A stretch of DNA of 64,000 nucleotides, taken from assembly GCA_017543905.1 (NCBI GenBank), contig JAFYFC010000002.1:50958-114957 (forward strand), read 5' to 3'. A program made the position numbers and the translations under genes. The stretch is from Clostridia bacterium. Its GTDB lineage: Bacteria > Bacillota > Clostridia > Christensenellales > Aristaeellaceae. Of this stretch, positions 25,646-34,659 are shown one piece after another. The stretch's first letter is position 1. Every line of letters starts with the position of its first letter. The notes under the pieces are model-generated. The model was not told the origin of the DNA. It saw only the letters and a program-made list of their open reading frames with translations, and searched no databases.

Positions 25646-26782
25646 TCAGCGCGGAATCTTAACCTGCAGCGGAAATACCGCCTGATAATTCTCCGTCACG
25701 TCTATCTCGTAATCGTCTTCGTCTTCGCCCGCGATAAGCTCGAATGAGGTATTAAAGCCGTTTCCGAGCTGTCCCCATTCGTTCGAGCCCCAGGAAAGCA
25801 GCGTGCCGTCATTAAGCTCCAATACGCCGAACGCCTCGCCGAAGGCGGCGCATTTTACGCCGTCATACAGCTTGATCGGCGTTTTGCCGTAGTTTATAAG
25901 CGTGCCGCCGCTTTCTGAGAAATACATTTCGCCGCGCTCGTCGAACGCCGTAAAATACGAATACAGCGTTCCCCACGCGTAAAAGGCGCCGTCTGCGTCT
26001 ATCGCGCCCGAGGCGGAAACGCCGCACACGCCGGCGCGGACGTTTTTAACGCCGTTCGCGGCAGGCGAGCGTATCCATTCGTTCGTATCGATACCCAGCC
26101 GGCCCTCGCTGCCGGAGGCTCCGAATACGCGCATTTCTCCGCTGTTCAGAACCAGCGCGCCCGTCTGCCCGTCCGCGTAAATATCCGCGCACGCGGAGGC
26201 TATCTTTGCGGGCGTTTCCGCTGCGGCGTCAGAAGGCAGGTAATCCGTGTTCCCGATAAAATATACGTCTCCCGCGCTGTCCAGCCAGATCATGAAATTC
26301 GCGCCGCAGGCGGTTTTCACGGCGTCAGTGCCGAAGTATTGCGCAGCTTCTCCGCCGCTTAAGTACGCGACGCGCCCGTCTGACAGCACGCACGCGCACG
26401 CGTCCTCGCACGCGCTGACCTGCGTCACGTCTTTAAGCAGCAGTGCCGGAGCGCCTGCTGTGGCAGAGCCTGTATCCGGCGTCTCTCCATGCGCGCCGCC
26501 CCAGCTCCAGAGCGTCCCGTCTTCGCCGAGCGCGCAGGAAAACTGTCTTCCGCAGGCGATCTGCTTTGCGCCCTCGAAAACCTGCTGCGGCACGCTTACC
26601 CACGCGGCGGCGTCTGTGGGCACGCTCTCTCCCCTGTGGTTCGAGCCCCACGCCCACACGCGTCCACTTTCGTCAAGATACAGCGCGTGGCTGCCTGAGG
26701 CGGCCAGCATGCTTTCTCCCGCCGCACACAGGCAAAACGTCAGAAGCGCCGCAAGCGCCGCAAGCGTAAACGTCCTTTTCAT
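25646..26782 (-). CDS. Secreted RCC1-repeat (beta-propeller) protein
   Basis: 378 residues from the ATG at 26782, which overlaps the pepT stop as ATGA. A signal peptide (MKRTFTLAALAALLTFCLC) is followed by RCC1-type repeats: GRVWAWGSNHRGE, GTLWSWGGAHGE, GRVAYLSGGE and LLSWGSNEWGQLGNG. RCC1 repeats build a seven-blade propeller used for protein contact. No catalytic site is visible. A second RCC1 protein lies two genes upstream in the same run. Function unknown; an extracytoplasmic binding role is an inference. Confidence 0.8.
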   Translation of the reverse strand: MKRTFTLAALAALLTFCLCAAGESMLAASGSHALYLDESGRVWAWGSNHRGESVPTDAAAWVSVPQQVFEGAKQIACGRQFSCALGEDGTLWSWGGAHGETPDTGSATAGAPALLLKDVTQVSACEDACACVLSDGRVAYLSGGEAAQYFGTDAVKTACGANFMIWLDSAGDVYFIGNTDYLPSDAAAETPAKIASACADIYADGQTGALVLNSGEMRVFGASGSEGRLGIDTNEWIRSPAANGVKNVRAGVCGVSASGAIDADGAFYAWGTLYSYFTAFDERGEMYFSESGGTLINYGKTPIKLYDGVKCAAFGEAFGVLELNDGTLLSWGSNEWGQLGNGFNTSFELIAGEDEDDYEIDVTENYQAVFPLQVKIPR

Positions 26783-27987
26783 CTTGCTCTTACTATCTCG
26801 ATCAGCACGTCGACCATCTTTTCCATATCCTGCACGCACGCACATTCGCTGCGCCCGTGATGGTTTATGCTGCCAGTGGACAGATTCGGACAGGGCAGAC
26901 CGCGGAAGGAAAGCTGCGCGCCGTCCGTGCCGCCGCGCACCGGCGGAAACACGGGCGTTACACCGCAGCTCTCGAACGCGTCCGCTGCGCGCTTTACTAT
27001 ATCCATGCGGCTTTCCATTACCTCGCGCATGTTGCGGTACTGCTCCCTTATCTGAACGCTGCACACGCTCTCGCCGTATCTGAGATTGATTATATCCGCC
27101 AGCGCGTTGAGCATCTGCTTTTTCTGATCCAGCTTCTGCGCGTCGTGGTCGCGCAGTATATACGTAAGGCTCGCCCGTTCCGTTACGCCCTCGATATTCA
27201 CCAGATGATAAAAGCCCTCCCGCTTTTCAGTATGCGCAGGCGTCTCCGCGTCCGGCAGCATCGATGCGAACTCGGCCGCCATGAGCGCCGCGTTTTTCAT
27301 ATGATCCTTCGCCGCGCCCGGATGGATCGCCGTGCCGGTAAAGCTTATGCGCGCGCTTGCGGCGTTGAAGTTTTCATACTCCACTTCGCCCAGCGTGCCG
27401 CCGTCCACGGTGTAGGCGAACTCCGCGCCGAAGGCGGGGATATCGAGGTCAGCCGCGCCCGCGCCGATCTCCTCGTCGGGCGTGAAGGCGAGCAGCACGT
27501 CGCCGTGCTTTATGGATTTATCGTTTATCAGCCTGTACGCAAGCGCCATTATTTCAGCCACGCCGGCTTTATCGTCCGCGCCGAGTATCGTGCGCCCGTC
27601 GGTCACGATCAGGTCCTTGCCTATCCAGTCTTTCATGGCCGGATACTTTTCACACGACAGCGTCACGCCGTTTCCTATATAAAGCTCGCTTCCGTCGTAG
27701 GAGCTAACTATTTTTTCGTTCATCGGTGCGCAGGGTTCGTTGTCCACGACGTCGATATGCGCTATAAGCCCGATCGCGCTCTGTTTTTCGGCGTTTGCCG
27801 GTACACGGCCGTACACATAGCCGTGCCCGTCTGAGCGCACGTCCGCTAGACCCATTTTCAGCATGTCCTCCTCCAGTGCCCGCGCCATGTCGAGCTGCTC
27901 GGGAGTAGAGGGCTTCTGATGCGTATCCTCGCGCGAGGCGGATGGTATGTGTATATATTTCCTGAACAAATCTATAACCATCGACAT
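26779..27987 (-). CDS. pepT: Peptidase T (tripeptide aminopeptidase)
   Basis: 402 residues. M20-family metal motifs: AHIDVVDNEP, GADDKAGVAEIMALAY and FTPDEEIGAGA, then YTVDGGTLGEVEYENFNAA and the C-terminal GGTDGAQLSFRGLPCPN, all typical of PepT. It is a dinuclear zinc enzyme that releases N-terminal residues from tripeptides in the cytoplasm. It sits inside an operon of envelope proteins, between two RCC1-repeat genes. Confidence 0.95.
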   Translation of the reverse strand: MSMVIDLFRKYIHIPSASREDTHQKPSTPEQLDMARALEEDMLKMGLADVRSDGHGYVYGRVPANAEKQSAIGLIAHIDVVDNEPCAPMNEKIVSSYDGSELYIGNGVTLSCEKYPAMKDWIGKDLIVTDGRTILGADDKAGVAEIMALAYRLINDKSIKHGDVLLAFTPDEEIGAGAADLDIPAFGAEFAYTVDGGTLGEVEYENFNAASARISFTGTAIHPGAAKDHMKNAALMAAEFASMLPDAETPAHTEKREGFYHLVNIEGVTERASLTYILRDHDAQKLDQKKQMLNALADIINLRYGESVCSVQIREQYRNMREVMESRMDIVKRAADAFESCGVTPVFPPVRGGTDGAQLSFRGLPCPNLSTGSINHHGRSECACVQDMEKMVDVLIEIVRAR

Positions 27988-28006
27988 AATTCCCCTCCGT
28001 TATTCT

Positions 28007-29506
28007 TTATAGCTGCCAGTTTCCGACGTTGCACTGTCCGCAGTCGTTTAAGCCGTACGCGTGCACGCGCCCGTCCTCCGTCAAAACCACCGTATGGGTG
28101 CCGCTCGAGGCTGCCTCGACCGCAAACGCGTCGGCGGTAAGGTATTCGTCCGTGCCCGTTCTGAACAGGTGCTGAACTATTTTGCCGTCGGCGGTAACGC
28201 CTATATAGCCGGTCTGCGTGAGCGCGACGTAGCTCATGTCCGCGCTCGTCCAATCCGGACAAGTGCCGTTCGAACAGACCAGCTTGCCGTTCATGTCGAA
28301 GCCCGCGCTTACCGCGCCGCAGACGGTGAGCGTCGTAAGCGTCACGGTCATATTCATCTGAGCGCCTTCATGGGTCGCCATCATGCTGCCCTGACCGTAC
28401 AGACATCCGGCGGAATACGAGCCGGCTGAAATGCGCGTTACGCCGCGCCACGCGCTTACCTTCTGCGCATAGTCGCCGGTCGCGACTACCGTGCCGTCCG
28501 CTTTGAGACCGAAGGTCGCGTACGCGCCCGCGCAGAGCTCGGTTATGTCTGTCCAGTCCGACACGTCGCATTGACCGCTTTCGTTTGCGCCGACTGCCGA
28601 AACGGTTCCGTCCTTTTTAAGCGCAGCGGTATGGTACGCGCCCGCGCAGACCTGCGTAACGTCCTCCCAGTCCGACACGTCGCACTGACCGTAGGTATTG
28701 TCGCCCGCCGCGAGCACGCGCCCGTCACTGCACACGGCCACCGTATGCCTGTAGCCTGCGGATATGCGGGTTACGCCGCTTTCGGCTCTCTGCTCGTTTA
28801 TCTGCTCCATCTCGCTTATTATGCGCGCGAGCGCCTGAGGATTAAACAGGTCGAGCTTCTTAAGCGCCTCCGCCTGCTGCGGCAGCGTGCACGCCGCGTC
28901 GACGGCGCCGCTTATATGCGCCGGCGCGTCGGCTATGCCGTAAAGCGTATGGCGCGCGCCGTTTTCGTCGCCGGAAATATATTTAAGCACCGCCAGTGCG
29001 CACAGACAGTCCGTATAGCGGGACGCGCTGTCCGCGTACGTATCCAGCGAATAGAATATCCGCGCCGCCGCGTCGAAATCGTCTTCGTCGTACAGATTAA
29101 GCGCCTCGATATACTGCGCGTGCCTGCTCATCTCGTTTTTGCTCTCACTGTCCGGCAGCTCCCTTATCAGCGTCTGCGCGTTTTTGAAGTCTCCGTCCAG
29201 CAGGTAGCGCTGTGCGAGCTCCGTGCGCAATTCGTCCAGCTTGTCCGCAGGGTACTCCTCCAGCGCAAGCTCGGATATGGATTCCAGCGCTTCGCGCGTC
29301 CTGCCCGCGTTTATGTATTTGTGTACGCGGTTGATGCGCATGCCCGGCATGAGCGCTGCAAGCACGCCCAGCCCCACGCACAGAATAAGCGCAAGCGCGA
29401 TCGATACCTTTACCGTCTGCTTCGCCCAAACGAACTTTTTTGAGCGCTGTCTGCCTGTATCAGCCGTCTTGAGCGCTGCCTTTGCCGTTTTTTTGCTGTC
29501 GTTCAT
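28007..29506 (-). CDS. Membrane-anchored RCC1-repeat protein
   Basis: 499 residues. A basic N-terminus of about 30 residues is followed by one membrane segment (VSIALALILCVGLGVLAALM, about 33-52), so the rest lies outside. An alpha-helical, TPR-like region covers about 55-235 (repeats such as AGRTREALESISEL, LDGDFKNAQTLI, LYDEDDFDAAARIFYSL). RCC1-type blades follow, with GRVLAAGDNTYGQCDVSDW, GTVSAVGANESGQCDVSDW and a final GRVHAYGLNDCGQCNVGNW. No catalytic residues are visible. It is 13 bases from the DHHW gene and clearly in the same operon. Possible role: a scaffold for the envelope-modifying enzymes upstream. Confidence 0.78.
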   Translation of the reverse strand: MNDSKKTAKAALKTADTGRQRSKKFVWAKQTVKVSIALALILCVGLGVLAALMPGMRINRVHKYINAGRTREALESISELALEEYPADKLDELRTELAQRYLLDGDFKNAQTLIRELPDSESKNEMSRHAQYIEALNLYDEDDFDAAARIFYSLDTYADSASRYTDCLCALAVLKYISGDENGARHTLYGIADAPAHISGAVDAACTLPQQAEALKKLDLFNPQALARIISEMEQINEQRAESGVTRISAGYRHTVAVCSDGRVLAAGDNTYGQCDVSDWEDVTQVCAGAYHTAALKKDGTVSAVGANESGQCDVSDWTDITELCAGAYATFGLKADGTVVATGDYAQKVSAWRGVTRISAGSYSAGCLYGQGSMMATHEGAQMNMTVTLTTLTVCGAVSAGFDMNGKLVCSNGTCPDWTSADMSYVALTQTGYIGVTADGKIVQHLFRTGTDEYLTADAFAVEAASSGTHTVVLTEDGRVHAYGLNDCGQCNVGNWQL

Positions 29507-29519
29507 AAGCTCACTCCCC

Positions 29520-30995
29520 TCAGCCCACCAGGAACCTGCGCAGGTATTTAAGCGAATTGTCCTTGCGCAGACCGTTTGCCGTGGATGTGATTATATATAC
29601 GTCGTCTATGCCGAATTTCTTTATCAGGTCGCCTATCGAACCGCCCGCCTGAGCGACGGAGTACAGGTTCTCGCGGAAGTCGCACATATGCACTTCGTCG
29701 TAGTAAGGCAGCAGATACGGCGCAAAGGTATTGCCGAAGGAGTCGCAGATGACCAGCGCCTTCCGGCCTGTGTTCGCACCCGTGTCCACGCGCCGCCAGG
29801 GCGTGCGGCTGTTGTTCATGAATACGAGATAGCCGGGATAGTCGTAATTCATAAGCGCAAGCTCGCTTTCGCGCTTTGCTCTCTGCACCACGTAGCTGTG
29901 CGCCGGAAACAGCGGATACAGCGCGTTGAACGTGTCGCGTCTGCCGTCCACTATCTTTTTGCCGATTATCGCTTTGTATTCGTATTCCTCGTAAGGTATG
30001 TCCGGCAGGCCCTGCCGCAGCATCATCTCCCTGAAAACCAGATACGTGGCTTCAGGCGTCCAATGGTGATCCGTATAGTAAAACATAGGCACGCTGCCCG
30101 TCATGTAGGGTCTGAGTATATCGTAAGTGCTGAACACGTAAATGCGCTGTGTATCCGCGAGGCAGTCCTCGAGCACGGGCTCTATGCTGCTGCCCCAGTT
30201 GACGTAGGTTTTCTGGTGATCGGTCCATTTGTTGCCCATGGACGCCAGCGGCACCTGCGTAAAGCAGATCACGCCGTCCTCGGGCAGATACGTCTGCATG
30301 AGCTTAAGCGTTTCGGAGTATTTCTTTATATCCGAGTTTTTGTAGGTGTACTGCACCTCTATCGAGCCGTCCGCCTTTTCGTACCAGAGATAGCAGTTTG
30401 TGTCCGTTATCATGCTCGTGCCCGCCGCGACGGTCATGCCCTCCGGCGTGTCGTCGCTGTCGTCCGCCGAGGCGTCGGGCGTCTGGGTGTCTTCTGCTGC
30501 GTCCTGCGCGTCTATATCCTGAGCGTCTGTGTCCTGCGCGTCTTTCGTATCGGCGGGAACGGCGGTGACGTCGGCGTCTTTCGTCTGCCCGGCGTTCTCA
30601 GAAGCGTCCGTGTCCGCGTCCTCCGTCTGTGCCTCGGCGTCCGTCTGACCCGCCTTTAGCTGGGATTCACGCTCGAGCGCACGCTCCATTTCCCGTGTCG
30701 CGGCGTCGGCCTTTTCCTGCTCGCTCAAAACCGAAAATACGCCCGTAAGCCTGTCAGAGGCCCGTATCACGCTGTCCCGCGCGGGAAACTCGTCTGTCAG
30801 GAACGTTTCGAATTCGCCCGTGAAATCGCCTTCGGCCAGCCGTTTGAGCGTAAATTCAGGAAAGCCCGCAAGCTCGCGGTTCTCGCCCGCGGACACCTTG
30901 CCGTCCTTGTCTGAAAGTATCAGCACGAAAATACCCGCGATCACGCAGAGTATTACCCACCATACCGCCGCTATATAAGAAAGCTTATGCTTCAT
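29520..30995 (-). CDS. DHHW family protein (AlgJ/AlgX-like acetyltransferase component)
   Basis: 491 residues. An N-terminal anchor (IAAVWWVILCVIAGIFVLIL) is followed by an SGNH-hydrolase-like domain. The DHHW block is at 309-312 (FYYTDHHWTPEATY) and the nucleophile block is ICDSFGN (about 417-422). In AlgJ/AlgX/PatB-type proteins these residues move acetyl groups onto exported polysaccharide. A low-complexity stretch rich in Asp, Ala, Gln and Thr (about 102-190) is inserted after the first domain part. The MBOAT partner gene lies immediately upstream at 13 bases. The target polymer is not identified. Confidence 0.88.
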   Translation of the reverse strand: MKHKLSYIAAVWWVILCVIAGIFVLILSDKDGKVSAGENRELAGFPEFTLKRLAEGDFTGEFETFLTDEFPARDSVIRASDRLTGVFSVLSEQEKADAATREMERALERESQLKAGQTDAEAQTEDADTDASENAGQTKDADVTAVPADTKDAQDTDAQDIDAQDAAEDTQTPDASADDSDDTPEGMTVAAGTSMITDTNCYLWYEKADGSIEVQYTYKNSDIKKYSETLKLMQTYLPEDGVICFTQVPLASMGNKWTDHQKTYVNWGSSIEPVLEDCLADTQRIYVFSTYDILRPYMTGSVPMFYYTDHHWTPEATYLVFREMMLRQGLPDIPYEEYEYKAIIGKKIVDGRRDTFNALYPLFPAHSYVVQRAKRESELALMNYDYPGYLVFMNNSRTPWRRVDTGANTGRKALVICDSFGNTFAPYLLPYYDEVHMCDFRENLYSVAQAGGSIGDLIKKFGIDDVYIITSTANGLRKDNSLKYLRRFLVG

Positions 30996-31008
30996 GATCC
31001 CACCTCGC

Positions 31009-32406
31009 TCAAAACTGGAAGTAGATGAACGGGTTGTAGCTCTGGCCGACCAGCAGCATCACGCTGACCACCATGCACGCGCTCAGCCACACGACGCTGC
31101 CCGCCTCCTTCACTCCCTCGGGAAGCGGCAGCTTTTTGACGAGACCGGCAAGCGGCAGGCTCGCGGCGAACGCGATCAGCGGGAACACCGAATAGGTTTT
31201 TATTATGTACAGCGTCTCCGCGTCCATAAAGCCGCTTGCCCCGATACCGAACATCGCGCCTATATGCACGAGCCCCTGCGAAAGCGTGGGATAATAGAAT
31301 ATGACCCAGCTAATCATCACAAGCACGAACGTGATTACCCACCTGAGCGCCGATGGCAGGCGCTGATACTTTTTGCCTACGAACAGATCCAGCGTGAGCA
31401 GCAGCCCGTAAAACAGCCCCCATACGATGAACGTCCAGTTCGCGCCGTGCCACAGGCCCGTGAGCATCCAGACGATCAGCGTGTTCACGACCGTCCTGTA
31501 CAGCCCTTTGCGGTTGCCGCCCAAGGGTATATACACGTACTCGCGGAAAAAGCTGCCCAGCGAAATATGCCACCTGCGCCAGAAATCGCGTACCGAAAGC
31601 GAAGCGTACGGGTACATGAAATTGTCCTTGTACCTGAAGCCGAGTATGCGGCCTATGCCGATGGCCATGTCCGAGTAGCCGGAAAAATCGAAATATATCT
31701 GCAGCGTATACAAAAACGCCGCGTACCACGCTCCGCCCGCGCTGAGCGCCGCGGCGCCCGCCTGAGGCAGCGCAGCCAGCGCCTTGCCGCAGACGTTCGC
31801 GAACACGACCTTTTTGCCGAGGCCTATCACGAAACGCTGCATGCCGAAGGCGAAATCCTCCGGCGTGGTGCGGCGTTTGCCTATCTGCTCGGCTACGTCG
31901 GAATATTTGACGATAGGGCCCGCGATAAGCTGCGGAAAGCAGCTCACGTACAGAAGCAGCCTGCCGAAATGCTGCTGAACGGGCGCTTTGCCGTTATATA
32001 CGTCCACGGTATACGTGATTATCTGAAAGGTGTAAAACGATATGCCGATCGGCAGAGTGAGCGCCTTCATGCGCGTTTGTGAGCCGGCTATCGCCAGCAC
32101 CGTATTTGCAAAAAACGCGGAATACTTGAACACGAACAGAAGCGCAGCCGACACGCACACGCCGAGTATCATCCACGCGCGCCGGACGCGTTTGTTTTTG
32201 CTGCGGGAAATTTTAAGCGCACAGAAGTAGTTCGCAGCCGCCGAGCCGATCATCGCGAAAACCCACACCGGCGCGCCCCAGGCGTAGAATATGAGCGAGG
32301 ATACCAAAAGCACGCCGTTTCGCCAGCGCAGGCCGCGCTTCATAAAACAGAATATGAGCGTGAGCGGGAAGAAAAACAAAAGGAACGTCAGACTCGAAAA
32401 AACCAT
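31009..32406 (-). CDS. MBOAT family O-acyltransferase (AlgI-like)
   Basis: 465 residues with about ten to twelve membrane segments. Signatures are PIGISFYTFQIITYTVDVY, CFPQLIAGPIVKYSD, YFDFSGYSDMAIG and FWRRWHISLGSFFREYVYIP. The catalytic His is in LTGLWHGANW (His320), with a second conserved His at about 280. AlgI/DltB-type enzymes carry acyl groups across the membrane to a partner that modifies extracellular polysaccharide or teichoic acid. The DHHW partner follows. It is the first gene of the operon and has a promoter at 32478-32506. Confidence 0.94.
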   Translation of the reverse strand: MVFSSLTFLLFFFPLTLIFCFMKRGLRWRNGVLLVSSLIFYAWGAPVWVFAMIGSAAANYFCALKISRSKNKRVRRAWMILGVCVSAALLFVFKYSAFFANTVLAIAGSQTRMKALTLPIGISFYTFQIITYTVDVYNGKAPVQQHFGRLLLYVSCFPQLIAGPIVKYSDVAEQIGKRRTTPEDFAFGMQRFVIGLGKKVVFANVCGKALAALPQAGAAALSAGGAWYAAFLYTLQIYFDFSGYSDMAIGIGRILGFRYKDNFMYPYASLSVRDFWRRWHISLGSFFREYVYIPLGGNRKGLYRTVVNTLIVWMLTGLWHGANWTFIVWGLFYGLLLTLDLFVGKKYQRLPSALRWVITFVLVMISWVIFYYPTLSQGLVHIGAMFGIGASGFMDAETLYIIKTYSVFPLIAFAASLPLAGLVKKLPLPEGVKEAGSVVWLSACMVVSVMLLVGQSYNPFIYFQF

Positions 32407-32477
32407 TCTATCTATCCTTTCGAACGCGTCCGTGACGCTTTCAGCGCGCCGGACGCATATGCCGTCTTTGTTGTTTA

Positions 32478-32506
32478 AATATAAGTCAAAAACACCCGCA
32501 ATTCAA
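32478..32506 (-). promoter_or_regulatory. Promoter of the MBOAT-DHHW-RCC1-pepT-RCC1 operon
   Basis: TTGAAT (32506-32501), a 17-bp spacer and TATATT (32483-32478) on the minus strand, about 70 bases upstream of the MBOAT start. No other promoter was seen before nagB. Confidence 0.65.
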
Positions 32507-32597
32507 GCGCTTTACAGTATATTAACTGTTTGCGCGCAATTGCGGCAAAGGGATTACAATATAATAAGTTCGAAATTCTCCCAAGGAGCAGTACGGC

Positions 32598-33386
32598 ATG
32601 ACAATCGATTATTCGGCAGCGGAGGCGCTCGTGCGCGAGGCGGGAGCCATGCTGCTTAACGCCTCCCCTGCGCCCGAAACCATACACGCTAAAGGCGGCG
32701 AAGCCAACTTCGTGACCGATACGGACGTAAAGATCCAGAGCTTCCTGTTCGAAAGGTTGTCCGCGCTCGTGCCGGGCGCGGCGTTTTTCGGCGAGGAGGA
32801 CACACGCGGCAACACGCGCGGACTCTCTGACGGCTATACCTTCATAATCGACCCGATCGACGGCACGACGAATTTCATGTTCGGCTACAATTTCAGCTGC
32901 GTGTCTGTCGGGCTCGCATACGGAAAGCGCATGCTCGCCGGCTGGGTATACAACCCCTACGCACGCACAATGATGCATGCGGTCAGGGGCGAAGGAGCAT
33001 ATCTGAACGGCAGACGCGTGTACGCGGGAAATCGGAGCGTCGAAAACGGGCTCATCGCGTTTTCGTGCGCACGCTACAACGACCAGCACATAGACAAGCT
33101 GTTCGATACGGTGAAGGCACTGTTTTACAAAAGCCTGTCCGTGCGGCTGGGCGGCTCTGCGGCGATAGATCTAAGCCGCGTCGCCGCGGGCTCGAATACC
33201 GCGTATCTCGAAATGCTGCTGCAGCCCTACGACTACGCGGCCGCGTCGCTGCTTATAGAAGAGGCAGGCGGAGTTATCACTCAGCTCGACGGCAGCGCGA
33301 TTACGCTCGACCGTCCCTGCTCCATACTCGCGGGCACCGTACAGGCGCACGCGCAGATACTCAGTATGTGGAATGGCGGCAGGTAA
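32598..33386 (+). CDS. Inositol monophosphatase family protein
   Basis: 262 residues with AAGGAG upstream. Metal and phosphate motifs: NFVTDTDVKIQ, GEED (about 65-68), DPIDGTTNF (85-93) and the C-terminal YDYAAASLLIEEAGG. The last motif normally reads WDxAAG. Family members hydrolyse inositol phosphate, related sugar phosphates or 3'-phosphoadenosine-5'-phosphate (PAP); the precise substrate is not predictable. It is followed 12 bases later by tmcAL. Confidence 0.9.
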   Translation: MTIDYSAAEALVREAGAMLLNASPAPETIHAKGGEANFVTDTDVKIQSFLFERLSALVPGAAFFGEEDTRGNTRGLSDGYTFIIDPIDGTTNFMFGYNFSCVSVGLAYGKRMLAGWVYNPYARTMMHAVRGEGAYLNGRRVYAGNRSVENGLIAFSCARYNDQHIDKLFDTVKALFYKSLSVRLGGSAAIDLSRVAAGSNTAYLEMLLQPYDYAAASLLIEEAGGVITQLDGSAITLDRPCSILAGTVQAHAQILSMWNGGR

Positions 33387-33398
33387 AGGACGGCGCAC

Positions 33399-34562
33399 GT
33401 GAAGATAGCCGGAATAATAGCCGAATACAACCCGCTGCACGCGGGGCATGTATATCATATGGACGAGACGCGCAGACGTACGCGCTGCGACGGCGTCGTA
33501 TGCGTGCTCGGCGGCGCGTTCACGCAAAGGGGCCTGCCCGCCGTGATGGACAAATTCGCGCGCGTGCGCATGGCGCTTGCGGGCGGCGCGGACGCGGTAA
33601 TCGAGCTGCCCGCCGTATACGCCGCGCGCCCGGCGCAGATATTCGCTTTGGGAGGCGTGGGCATACTTGCGCGGCTCGGGGCGGACGTACTCTCCTTCGG
33701 CTGCGAGACGGAGGACGCAGGCGCGCTTTTCAGGCTTTCGGAGCTTATAAGCGGCGCAGAGCTTAAGCCCGCGCTGACAGGCGCCGCACCAAATGGAATG
33801 AGCTATCCGCGCGCGCTGGCCGCCGCTGCCGAAAAGGCGCTGCCCGGCAGTGCGCAGCTGCTTGCGCAGCCGAATACCGTGCTCGCGCTCGAGTACCTGT
33901 CGGAAGCGCGAAGGCGCAGATATTGTCCGGAGCTCCTGATAGTCAGGCGCACCGCGCCGTACAATGCCTCCGGATACGATACGCGCTCGGCCTCCGGCAT
34001 ACGCAATATGCTGCGCGAGGGACGCGCGCGCGAGGCTGCCGCGGAGCTGCCCGAGCGCGTAAGCACGCTGTTTTTGCGCGAGGCGGAAGCCGGGCTCGCC
34101 TCTGAACACCTACCGGACGAATGCGCGCTGTACGCACTAAGAAGCCTGTCCGGATGGCACTCGTGTTCCCCTGACTGCGCGGAGGGGCTGGAAATGCGTA
34201 TTCTGAAAGCCGCGCGCAGCGCGCCCGGCACGCGCGAGCTTATAGAAAACGCAAAGTGCAAACGCTACACCCGCGCGCGCATACAAAGAGCCGTCAGCGA
34301 TCTGACGCTGCGTCTGCCGGAAGCGCCGCGCGAAATCCCGTATATACGCCTTCTGGGCATGCGAAAGGACGCGGGCAAACTGGTAAACGAGCTCAGTCTG
34401 CGCGCGGGCGGGCTGCTCGTGAGCGACCCCGTAAAGCTTGCGGGCGATCCCGTATTCGAAGCGGAATGCCGCGCGACCGATCTGTGGGGGCTGTGCACGC
34501 GCTCTCCCGCCTACCGCATATGCGGAAGAGAGCTTACAGAAAAATTCATCGTCGCCGATTAG
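33399..34562 (+). CDS. tmcAL: tRNA(Met) cytidine acetate ligase
   Basis: 387 residues from a GTG start at 33399. N-terminal nucleotidyltransferase fold with GIIAEYNPLHAGHVYHM (HxGH-like HAGH) and VCVLGGAFTQRGLPAVMDK, then RRTAPYNASGYDTRSASGIRN-type segments. TmcAL uses ATP and acetate to make N4-acetylcytidine at the wobble base of elongator tRNA-Met in low-to-moderate GC Gram-positives. It ends with a segment (VKLAGDPVFEAECRATDLW) usual for the family. Confidence 0.93.
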   Translation: MKIAGIIAEYNPLHAGHVYHMDETRRRTRCDGVVCVLGGAFTQRGLPAVMDKFARVRMALAGGADAVIELPAVYAARPAQIFALGGVGILARLGADVLSFGCETEDAGALFRLSELISGAELKPALTGAAPNGMSYPRALAAAAEKALPGSAQLLAQPNTVLALEYLSEARRRRYCPELLIVRRTAPYNASGYDTRSASGIRNMLREGRAREAAAELPERVSTLFLREAEAGLASEHLPDECALYALRSLSGWHSCSPDCAEGLEMRILKAARSAPGTRELIENAKCKRYTRARIQRAVSDLTLRLPEAPREIPYIRLLGMRKDAGKLVNELSLRAGGLLVSDPVKLAGDPVFEAECRATDLWGLCTRSPAYRICGRELTEKFIVAD

Positions 34563-34600
34563 GCGCGTTTCGATTTTCCGCCGTTTTCACATTCGCGGGC

Positions 34601-34629
34601 TTGAAAGCGGTTCATAATCTGTGTAGAAT
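34601..34629 (+). promoter_or_regulatory. Promoter of tdk
   Basis: TTGAAA (34601-34606), a 17-bp spacer and TAGAAT (34624-34629), 31 bases upstream of the ATG. Confidence 0.75.
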
Positions 34630-34659
34630 TGGAAGTTACTTTTTTACAGGAGAGAGCAT

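Noticed and set aside
30420..30700. A CRISPR-like or tandem repeat array
   Set aside because: The repeated units encode an Asp/Ala/Gln low-complexity segment in the DHHW protein. Units are short, irregular and without spacers.
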